64,000 bases of DNA, from positions 2,666,001 to 2,730,000 of the forward strand of contig NZ_CP122379.1 of the NCBI RefSeq assembly GCF_029814825.1, given 5' to 3'. How positions within the stretch are numbered: the first letter of the stretch is position 1; each line of letters begins with the position of its first letter. The position numbers and the translations under genes were made by a program. Below the pieces are notes generated by a model. That model had not been told where the DNA came from. It made no database searches and saw nothing but the letters and a program-made list of their open reading frames with translations. This stretch comes from Aequorivita marisscotiae (lineage in GTDB: Bacteria > Bacteroidota > Bacteroidia > Flavobacteriales > Flavobacteriaceae). Below, piece after piece: positions 1 to 6,747 of this stretch.

Positions 1-1
1 A

Positions 2-205
2 CTTACATACGAAGAGCAGCCTCAAGTTGTAGAAATAAACAACCCCATTAATGTTGAAGAAGTTGGTCCGGCTTTTCATGAAAAAAAGGAGAAAAACAAG
101 AAAGAAAACCAAGGTGGATCGTATAAGCGTACTATAAAACAAAAATATAAAAAACCAAAAACCCGTGGCGATAAAAACTACAACAAGCGTAAAAAGGGAC
201 GTTAA
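2..205 (+). CDS. C-terminal end of an unidentified protein (partial, 67 residues visible)
   Basis: The frame is open from the window edge to a TAA at 203-205, so only the last 67 residues are seen. The visible part begins acidic (EEQPQVVEI) and becomes strongly Lys/Arg-rich, ending in NYNKRKKGR. Such basic tails are common on flavobacterial RNA-binding proteins such as helicases and pseudouridine synthases, but no catalytic domain is in view and I do not assign a function. It converges with the NTPase gene on the other strand, with 8 bases between the two stops, so it is not part of that operon. Confidence 0.6.
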   Translation, partial: LTYEEQPQVVEINNPINVEEVGPAFHEKKEKNKKENQGGSYKRTIKQKYKKPKTRGDKNYNKRKKGR

Positions 206-213
206 CTTGGGGG

Positions 214-2469
214 TTAATATATAATTTCTACAAAAACCGCATTTCCTTGCAGGAAAACGCTTTTTACAAAATAGATACTGTCTTGCCGCACTAAATTGCC
301 CGATTCGTTACGAACCGCGGGGTCGTTGTAAATTCTTCTATTTTGTAAGGTGCGCACAATGTCGTTTACACGCAGCATACTATCATCCTTAAACTCACCG
401 CCATTCCTATAAATTAAATCGAATACCGGTTCGTAGATTTGTTCATTGTTTGCTTTACCGGCGTATAAAAAACCGGTTTTTCCAACTTCTTGTAATTTCA
501 CCATTGCAATCATATCGTACTCGCCAATCACTTTTTCGTTTTTAATATAGTTTAAATAGGAGCTTACACGGTTTTTAGATTGGGCTATTTTCCAAGCATT
601 GTCATCAAGTAAAGTTGTTGATTCTGAATTTCTAAGCGAATCGATTTTTTTTTGCGCAATGGGCACGTATTTCGCCAATTTGGAAAAGCCGGTAATTTTA
701 CCATCGGCGTCGCGAGTAGTGGCTGCGAAATTTAAATAATTCTCGTAACCTTTTACGGCATTCAACGTGGTAGCTTCCAACCAAAAAGCTCTTAAATCCT
801 TTTTAAATTTTAAGGAGGCAATAGAGTCATGAGCAACCGTGGCATATTCCCCTTTTCCATACGAATCTATATAGGTTTCATAACTTCCAACCGTGTTTTC
901 GGAAACCGCCAAATCCCAAGCTTTTTGATCTGTTATGGGACGGGTGAAATAATAGAATGTTCCAAGACTAAGCAATGTTATAACGGTGTAAAGAATACCT
1001 TTTTTAAAACGCTTAACTCTTCGTGCGTTTAGCTTTTTTTTGTTATAAACTTTTGCGCTGTTGGACAGATAATTAATGCTTTCATCAAAACGATCTTTGT
1101 ATTTTTCATCAAAATTGGTGTTAAAACGTTCGGCCCAAATTTTTGAAGGTTCAAAACTTTTGAACCATTCTTGGGTAATTTCAAATTCTTTTCCGCTCAA
1201 TAAATCTTTTCGGTTTTCGGAATAGGCCAGCTGGGCATCACAAAGACCTAAATATTGAACTGCGGCATTATTTTCCTCTTCAACCCAATGATTGAGAATT
1301 TTCCAGTGCCTAATTAAACTCTCGTGCGAAATATCAATCAACTTGTCGCCTGTATCGCCAATGTTGCCAACAACTAAAAAAGAACGATTTTCTTTAATGA
1401 AATTATTGATTACCGTTTGCAGTTTATCTTCGCTGGCACCGGTTAATTTCTTTAAATAGCTCAATTGGGCGGGTCGTCTAATTTTCCTGCCATTTTCGTC
1501 TATGGTCGTCAGGGTTTGAAACAACGATTTGGCCAGTGAAACTTCCTTTGGCTTTAATTCTTTTAAGGCCTCATCGGCATGAACGGAGAGGGCATTTTCA
1601 ATGCCGCCAATTTGTTTGTAATCTTCCAGGTCGAGTTCGCCGCTTTTATCAACTCTTACTTCGTAATCCCACATTCGCATTAACGCGTGTTGCACCAAGG
1701 GAAGCTCGTCTTTTACCTTTCCTAGGTCGTTTATAAGGCGAGAGGTGAGGGCTGTATTAAACTTACCACCGTATAATTTGGCAGGACCTTCTATTACTTT
1801 TTTAAGCTCCAGTCTATTGAGTCTTGGCACCAAGTACTGGCTCTTGTTTAATGCCTCTGGCAATCCGAAAAACTGGGCACAGTCGCCAATAAAATCAGAA
1901 CGCATAGTAAGTACTACATAAAAAGGAATGTGCTTTTGTTCTGATAATTTTAGAATAATATTTACAAAATCTATTGCCTCGGTTTTATGGGAAGCATCAG
2001 TTTGTTTCATAGAAAACCGAAAAAGCTCTTCAAATTGATCTACCAACAAAAAGAAATTTGCGTTTTTATTTATTCGAAGTGGTTGGATAGTATTTAAAAG
2101 TGCGGAAACACCTTCTTTTTTAATTCGTTTTACAAGTGCTTGTATTCCTGGGGCTTCAATATTATAATTAATTTGGCGCAAAATGGTTTCTGCCAAATTA
2201 TACATGGGATTTTGGCCTGGTTTCATAACAGCTACTAACCATTGGCTACTGTTTTCAACTAAAAAACCACCTTTTAAAGCGGGTATTAATCCCGCTCTAA
2301 TTAATGAAGATTTGCCACTTCCCGAACTGCCAACCACAGCAACAAATCTATTGGAATGTAGCCGTTGCAATAACTCTAAAGTTTGCTCGTCGCGACCAAA
2401 AAATAGCAGGTTTTCTTCTTCTGTAAAGGGCCGAAGCCCTACGTATGGATTAAAAGATTTGTCGCTCAT
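214..2469 (-). CDS. Transmembrane nSTAND1-type P-loop NTPase
   Basis: This 751-residue protein starts with the NPYVGLRPFTEEE lead-in and FFGRDEQ motif typical of nSTAND1 NTPases. A Walker A motif follows (GSSGSGKSS, residues 47-55), then a Walker B (LLVDQFEELF, 141-150) and a sensor-like MRSDF (189-193). Residues 200-470 are helical and winged-helix-like. One membrane helix (about 491-508) follows the basic stretch RRVKRFKKG, so the positive-inside rule puts the NTPase in the cytoplasm and the C-terminus in the periplasm. The outer part has about three degenerate helical repeats (W..A..N....Y..Y, starting near 517, 562 and 625) and a beta-rich SH3-like end (about 697-751). STAND NTPases are signal-transducing switches, often in immunity or programmed cell death. 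Its start overlaps the stop of the TIR gene (ATGA), so the two are translationally coupled. The ligand is unknown. Confidence 0.9.
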   Translation of the reverse strand: MSDKSFNPYVGLRPFTEEENLLFFGRDEQTLELLQRLHSNRFVAVVGSSGSGKSSLIRAGLIPALKGGFLVENSSQWLVAVMKPGQNPMYNLAETILRQINYNIEAPGIQALVKRIKKEGVSALLNTIQPLRINKNANFFLLVDQFEELFRFSMKQTDASHKTEAIDFVNIILKLSEQKHIPFYVVLTMRSDFIGDCAQFFGLPEALNKSQYLVPRLNRLELKKVIEGPAKLYGGKFNTALTSRLINDLGKVKDELPLVQHALMRMWDYEVRVDKSGELDLEDYKQIGGIENALSVHADEALKELKPKEVSLAKSLFQTLTTIDENGRKIRRPAQLSYLKKLTGASEDKLQTVINNFIKENRSFLVVGNIGDTGDKLIDISHESLIRHWKILNHWVEEENNAAVQYLGLCDAQLAYSENRKDLLSGKEFEITQEWFKSFEPSKIWAERFNTNFDEKYKDRFDESINYLSNSAKVYNKKKLNARRVKRFKKGILYTVITLLSLGTFYYFTRPITDQKAWDLAVSENTVGSYETYIDSYGKGEYATVAHDSIASLKFKKDLRAFWLEATTLNAVKGYENYLNFAATTRDADGKITGFSKLAKYVPIAQKKIDSLRNSESTTLLDDNAWKIAQSKNRVSSYLNYIKNEKVIGEYDMIAMVKLQEVGKTGFLYAGKANNEQIYEPVFDLIYRNGGEFKDDSMLRVNDIVRTLQNRRIYNDPAVRNESGNLVRQDSIYFVKSVFLQGNAVFVEIIY

Positions 2470-3977
2470 AAATTATCAGCTTTTAAATCGTTTAAGAATG
2501 CTTCCAATACGGCATCATTTTCCGACATTTCCTGGCTGTGGTCAACCAATTTTACCATAGGATTTTGTGCTACCTTTATAGATCCCGTATCCTTTTCGGG
2601 CGGAGTAACATATATAAAAATATCTTGCCCATAGCGGTCGTAATCCATCAGTTTTTTTAAGGTGTTTTTTACACGAATGTCTACCCAATCCTTATGTGTT
2701 TCATTGCCGTATAAGAAAATGAATTTTTTAGCTTCGTTTATATTTGCGTATAGCGACTTAATATTTTCCTGTGGATCGCCATCTTCGGGGTTAAAGATTA
2801 AATCTACGTTATATTTATTCAGTATTTTTTTAAGGTTAAAGGCTTGTTTAAAATCATCGGTATGCGTGTCTAGCAATACTTTTAACGGGGCTCCTTTTTC
2901 GTTACTTTGCGTTGCAGCTTTTTGCGCTTGAACCTCTTGCAATTGCTCGGCAAAATTATTTATTAACAGGGCCAATTCGCCTTCGTTGCCTCGAACATAT
3001 TCATATTTTTTGGAGGTGTGCGTTGCATCTTCCAAACTTTGAAGAAATTGCTTGTATTCAGTGTTTTCTATTTTTTCAAAATCGGTATCTCTTGAAACCC
3101 AAATTAATTGGGGAATTTTTGATTCTAAAGCAATTTCGGTCTGTCTTTGAATATAACGTGCATCGGTTTCATTCGAAATTTTGCGTCCTGGAAAATTTCC
3201 TAATATATGAACCGCAAAATCTGAATTGGCGATGGCTTCTTTTGTAAGATCATCGTGGCTTTCAAGAGTAGTTGCAGAATCGTTGCCCGTAATAACATTG
3301 TATCCTTTTTCTTTTAAATCGGCAATAATGCCGTCTCTTCGATCTAAAAGAGAATCATTTACTTCAGACAGAAAAATAGTAAAGGGCTTATCTTCCTTGG
3401 CTTCCTGCGAACTGGGTTGGATGGCAGCAGTAGTTTCTTTCGATAGATCGTCAAAAATACGAACAAGGGCGTTTCGCAATTGTATCATTGCCGAACCAAA
3501 TTCGGGGCTGGTGTTTTTTAATGGATCGCCATATTCGTTATTGTCGTGAAAGGGAAATCCGCTAGTACCGCGAAGTTTGTCGTGCCATTCGGTATGGGGA
3601 ATATTGGACATAAAAACGGGAATTATCCGCGAGCGATTGCCTACTGTAAGTCCAACTTTTTCTTTAGCTACCTTTTTGTAAAAATGTTCTAATTCTTTTA
3701 TGCAGTATTCCGATTGTGGGTATAACCTGGAGTACAAGCAAATCATAATAGCCGATTTGTCTATTGCTTCTTCAATAGAATTGTCAAAAACCTCGCTGCG
3801 ATCCAAGTTTCTGCTATCCCACCAAATTTTAATATTTTTGGAGTGTTTGTTTAGTTTTGTATCAAGATATTTATAGAACTGATCTATCCAGCCTTCTTCT
3901 TCCAAAGTTTCCGATTCGTTATCGGCATGCACGTAGCTAATAAAAATATCGTAGTCGTATCCTGGAATTAATGCCAT
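2466..3977 (-). CDS. TIR-domain protein with two further TIR-like domains
   Basis: Residues 8-150 form a TIR domain: YDIFISYVHAD at 8-18, a WWDSR motif near 52-56, and the segment YPQSEYCIKEL, in which Glu95 aligns by position with the catalytic glutamate of NADase TIR domains. Residues about 198-345 begin FTIFLSEVNDSLLDRRDGII and resemble the TIR-like second domain seen in other bacterial TIR proteins. Residues about 364-500 (LKVLLDTHTDDF onward) form a third alpha/beta domain of similar size. TIR domains either hydrolyse NAD+ or make signalling nucleotides, or act as adaptors; which applies here is inferred only. There is no signal peptide, so the protein is cytoplasmic. It is the first gene of the operon and overlaps the NTPase gene by 4 bases. 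Confidence 0.88.
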   Translation of the reverse strand: MALIPGYDYDIFISYVHADNESETLEEEGWIDQFYKYLDTKLNKHSKNIKIWWDSRNLDRSEVFDNSIEEAIDKSAIMICLYSRLYPQSEYCIKELEHFYKKVAKEKVGLTVGNRSRIIPVFMSNIPHTEWHDKLRGTSGFPFHDNNEYGDPLKNTSPEFGSAMIQLRNALVRIFDDLSKETTAAIQPSSQEAKEDKPFTIFLSEVNDSLLDRRDGIIADLKEKGYNVITGNDSATTLESHDDLTKEAIANSDFAVHILGNFPGRKISNETDARYIQRQTEIALESKIPQLIWVSRDTDFEKIENTEYKQFLQSLEDATHTSKKYEYVRGNEGELALLINNFAEQLQEVQAQKAATQSNEKGAPLKVLLDTHTDDFKQAFNLKKILNKYNVDLIFNPEDGDPQENIKSLYANINEAKKFIFLYGNETHKDWVDIRVKNTLKKLMDYDRYGQDIFIYVTPPEKDTGSIKVAQNPMVKLVDHSQEMSENDAVLEAFLNDLKADNL

Positions 3978-4051
3978 AGTTTACCAATTTTTAAAAATAT
4001 TAATAAATAGGTAGGGGCGAAATATCCTGAGGAGTGTGATATTTGTACTAA

Positions 4052-4066
4052 TTTACAAATTGTAAA
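4052..4066. promoter_or_regulatory. 15-bp dyad (TTTACAA-A-TTGTAAA), possible operator
   Basis: The sequence is a perfect inverted repeat around a single central A. It lies in the 274-bp divergent gap between the TIR/NTPase operon and the DMT transporter gene, about 75 bases upstream of the TIR start. A regulatory role is inferred from position and symmetry only; AT-rich dyads also occur by chance. Confidence 0.35.
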
Positions 4067-4070
4067 GTGT

Positions 4071-4102
4071 AAAACGTCATTTTTTAATTAAAAAACGTCA
4101 TT
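4071..4102. promoter_or_regulatory. Two direct repeats AAAACGTCATT spaced by 21 bp
   Basis: AAAACGTCATT occurs at 4071-4081 and again at 4092-4102, two helical turns apart, just beyond the dyad at 4052-4066. A partial inverted copy (TTTGACG) follows near 4131-4138. Repeats phased on one DNA face are typical of regulator binding, but no regulator gene is next to the site, so this is only a candidate. Confidence 0.3.
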
Positions 4103-4251
4103 ATTACCATTATAACTATAGTTTGACGATTTTCTATGATGTAAGAATTGCTGCTTTTGTGAAATTTCACGTAAGAATTTTTATACGAAAGCGAAATCGC
4201 CACAGCCTAAATTCATACCTTCATACCCTTAAAAAAACAAAGCTTCGCTAA

Positions 4252-5196
4252 ATGAAAGTTGTAAAAAATACAAGTTTAATAATCCTCGCTTTTTTCTCCA
4301 TTTACGTTATTTGGGGATCTACTTATATGCTGAATAAAGTGGCGGTGGCAGAATTACCACCATTTTTTTTAGCTTCAATTCGGTTTACAAGTGCGGGGCT
4401 GCTTATTTTTATTATTTCAAAAGCAATGGGTAAAAGTCTTGCCATAACGCGTAAACAGTTTATAAATTCATTCATTGTGGGAGTGTTATTTCTTTCCTTT
4501 GGAAATGGTATAATTGTTTGGGCGCTTAAATATGTTGATAGTGGTTTTGCAGCTTTAGAAATTTCTGCTCAGCCGTTGGTGGTGTTATTACTCATGCGTT
4601 TGTTGCAAGGTAAACCTATAAAAGTTATGTCGTTAGTGGGAGTAGCTTTAGGGATTGTCGGTATAATTTTACTAGTAGGTCAGCAGCAAATTATTGCTAA
4701 AGAAGGAACAGTTTTAGGAATGGTAATGATTTTTGCGTGTATGCTTAGTTGGGCATATGGCAGTTTATTTGTAGGCAAGGCGGATTTGCCAAAGAACTTT
4801 TTTGTAAATACAGGTTATCAAATGTTTACTGCGGGTATTACACTTGCGTTGGCTAGTTTAGCTTTTGGGGAACAATGGACTGCTCCGAGCGAATGGAGTG
4901 ATTCTGTACAGTGGAGTATGGTGTTATTAATAATCTTTGGAAGTATAGTTGCATTTACTTCATTTAATTATTTACTTAAAACTGTTTCGCCAGATAAGGT
5001 TGCTACTTCTACTTATGTAAATCCGATAATAGCTTTGTTTTTAGGTTGGTATATTTTAGACGAAGTAATTACCACACAGTCTATAGTTGCCGCCGCTGTA
5101 TTGTTAACGGGGGTATATTTTATAACTACGTCGCGAACTACTATTGCAATTCCTCGATTTTCGGGTAAGATAAAGCGTGAAAAGCTCGAAAAATAG
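4252..5196 (+). CDS. EamA/DMT-superfamily membrane transporter
   Basis: The 314-residue protein is very hydrophobic, with about ten membrane helices arranged as two EamA halves. The first half carries the family signature YVIWGSTYMLNKVAV near residue 18, with Pro-Pro in the first loop (ELPPFFLASIRF). The second half contains SPDKVATSTYVNPIIALFLG, the usual end-of-family motif. Members export amino acids, metabolites or drugs; the substrate cannot be read from sequence. The ATG at 4252 puts the first helix directly at the N-terminus. It is divergent from the TIR operon and about 250 bases upstream of the alcohol dehydrogenase, so it is probably transcribed alone. Confidence 0.9.
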   Translation: MKVVKNTSLIILAFFSIYVIWGSTYMLNKVAVAELPPFFLASIRFTSAGLLIFIISKAMGKSLAITRKQFINSFIVGVLFLSFGNGIIVWALKYVDSGFAALEISAQPLVVLLLMRLLQGKPIKVMSLVGVALGIVGIILLVGQQQIIAKEGTVLGMVMIFACMLSWAYGSLFVGKADLPKNFFVNTGYQMFTAGITLALASLAFGEQWTAPSEWSDSVQWSMVLLIIFGSIVAFTSFNYLLKTVSPDKVATSTYVNPIIALFLGWYILDEVITTQSIVAAAVLLTGVYFITTSRTTIAIPRFSGKIKREKLEK

Positions 5197-5221
5197 GTTT
5201 TAGCAATGGGTCATATTATTT

Positions 5222-5247
5222 GTAGGAATAAGTTGTTGTTTTCCTAC
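5222..5247 (+). terminator. Weak hairpin after the DMT transporter gene
   Basis: GTAGGAA (5222-5228) pairs with TTCCTAC (5241-5247), followed by GTTTTAATA. The stem is short and the T-run poor, so this is a tentative terminator. Confidence 0.25.
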
Positions 5248-5385
5248 GTTTTAATACACTATCTATGCTTTATCCTAGGCTTTGCTATACAGCAGCTATG
5301 TATTTTATGAGCGTGTTATTTCAATTAACATTGCCTTAACCCGATTTGCAATTGCGTATAAATATCTTTACATAATTCAGGCAAA

Positions 5386-5412
5386 TTGAGTAATGGTATT
5401 CTTTTTATTTTG
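5386..5412 (+). promoter_or_regulatory. Possible promoter of the alcohol dehydrogenase gene
   Basis: A TTG at 5386-5388 lies 17 bases before TA-T-TTTG (5406-5412). This resembles the Bacteroidota TTG/TAnnTTTG promoter but is one base short in the -7 box. The ATG follows at 5448. Confidence 0.25.
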
Positions 5413-5447
5413 CTTGATTCAATCATTTTAAAACAAACAAATAAATA

Positions 5448-6497
5448 ATGGCTACAAGCACAAAAGCATACGGTGTACAAAGTGAAAAGGACAACTTAAA
5501 ACCAATGAATATACACCGAAGAGATGTTGGTGATAACGATGTTAAATTAGATATTACCTATTGTGGTGTTTGCCATAGCGATATTCATACTGCCAGAAAT
5601 GAGTGGGGTGGATCAAAATATCCTGTGGTTCCGGGACACGAAATTATCGGGCACGTTAGTGAGGTGGGTAAAAATGTAAAAAATATAAAGCAAGGAGACG
5701 TAGTAGGCGTAGGATGTATGGTAGATTCCTGCCAAGAATGTAACTCCTGCAAAAATAATTTGGAACAATTTTGCGAAAAAGGCGCAACCTTTACATACAA
5801 CAGTAAGGACAAGTATTTAAGTGGACAACAAACTTATGGTGGTTATTCTAAAAGTGTGGTTGTTGATAAAGAATTTATTTTAAAAATCCCTACTAACTTA
5901 GACGAAGCAGGAGCCGCGCCGTTGTTATGTGCTGGCATTACTACTTGGTCGCCTTTACGCCATTGGAATGTAAAAAGTGGCGATAAGGTTGGAGTAATAG
6001 GTTTAGGCGGATTGGGCCACATGGGGGTTAAATTTGCACATGCTTTGGGCGCTCATGTAGTAATGATAACTACTTCACCTTCTAAAGCAGAGGATGCGAA
6101 AAAACTAGGTGCTCACGAGGTACTCATCAGCAAAGACGAAGCTGAAATGGCAAAGCATAAAAACAGTTTCGACTTTATTCTAAACACCATACCCGTAGGC
6201 CATAAAATGGATCCGTACATAAGTCTCTTAAAAATTGATGCAACTATGGTACTCGTAGGGGCCGTAGAGCCATTAGAGCCATTTCATGGTGGCGGTATAA
6301 TAGGAGGTCGTAAACGTATTGCAGGCTCACTAATTGGCGGTATTCAAGAAACCCAAGAAATGCTGGACTTCTGTGGTAAAAATAATATTGTTTCAGACAT
6401 AGAACTTATTGATATTGAAAATATAAACCAAGCGTATGATCGTGTTGTTAATGCAGATGTAAAATATAGGTTTGTAATTGATATGAGCTCATTATAA
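5448..6497 (+). CDS. Zinc-dependent NAD(P)-linked alcohol dehydrogenase, CAD family
   Basis: This 349-residue cytosolic enzyme reversibly oxidises alcohols to aldehydes. The catalytic zinc ligands are Cys39 (in CGVCHSDIH), His64 (in GHE) and Cys161. Cys95, Cys98, Cys101 and Cys109 (CQECNSCKNNLEQFC) bind the structural zinc. The Rossmann motif GLGGLG at 185-190 binds the dinucleotide. The length and the CGVCHSD signature fit the cinnamyl-alcohol dehydrogenase/YahK group, which usually prefers NADPH and broad aldehydes; the substrate is not predictable. It is flanked upstream by a 250-bp gap and downstream by a strong terminator, so it is monocistronic. Confidence 0.93.
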   Translation: MATSTKAYGVQSEKDNLKPMNIHRRDVGDNDVKLDITYCGVCHSDIHTARNEWGGSKYPVVPGHEIIGHVSEVGKNVKNIKQGDVVGVGCMVDSCQECNSCKNNLEQFCEKGATFTYNSKDKYLSGQQTYGGYSKSVVVDKEFILKIPTNLDEAGAAPLLCAGITTWSPLRHWNVKSGDKVGVIGLGGLGHMGVKFAHALGAHVVMITTSPSKAEDAKKLGAHEVLISKDEAEMAKHKNSFDFILNTIPVGHKMDPYISLLKIDATMVLVGAVEPLEPFHGGGIIGGRKRIAGSLIGGIQETQEMLDFCGKNNIVSDIELIDIENINQAYDRVVNADVKYRFVIDMSSL

Positions 6498-6517
6498 TAG
6501 TATAATACTTATTACTT

Positions 6518-6560
6518 CATATAAAAAATGCGATCTACAAAAGATCGCATTTTTTATATG
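6518..6560 (+). terminator. Strong rho-independent terminator after the alcohol dehydrogenase
   Basis: A perfect 19-bp stem is formed by 6518-6536 and 6542-6560 around the loop ACAAA. Its core is TGCGATCT/AGATCGCA, flanked by A6 and T6, so it can act from either side. Confidence 0.87.
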
Positions 6561-6626
6561 ATCCTGAATTTGAATGCAATAGCTTTCCTTTAAAAACATA
6601 CTCAAAAAGTAAATATAATTCAGGTG

Positions 6627-6655
6627 TTGGCAATTGATTAATTTTTCTATCTTTA
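6627..6655 (+). promoter_or_regulatory. Possible promoter of the histidine kinase operon
   Basis: TTG at 6627-6629 is followed after 18 bases by TATCTTTA (6648-6655), one mismatch from TAnnTTTG. The kinase ATG is about 90 bases downstream. Confidence 0.3.
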
Positions 6656-6747
6656 TTGTGCTAATACATTAAGATTTATAGCTGTTTTATGATAAAATAA
6701 TACGAAATCTATTTAAAATAAGTCAAATTAACATCTCCTCACTTTTA

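Noticed and set aside
1536..1736. Plus-strand ORFs opposite the NTPase and TIR genes (829, 1536, 2183, 2662, 2912 and 3226)
   Set aside because: All are antisense to well-supported domains and lack start or promoter signals.
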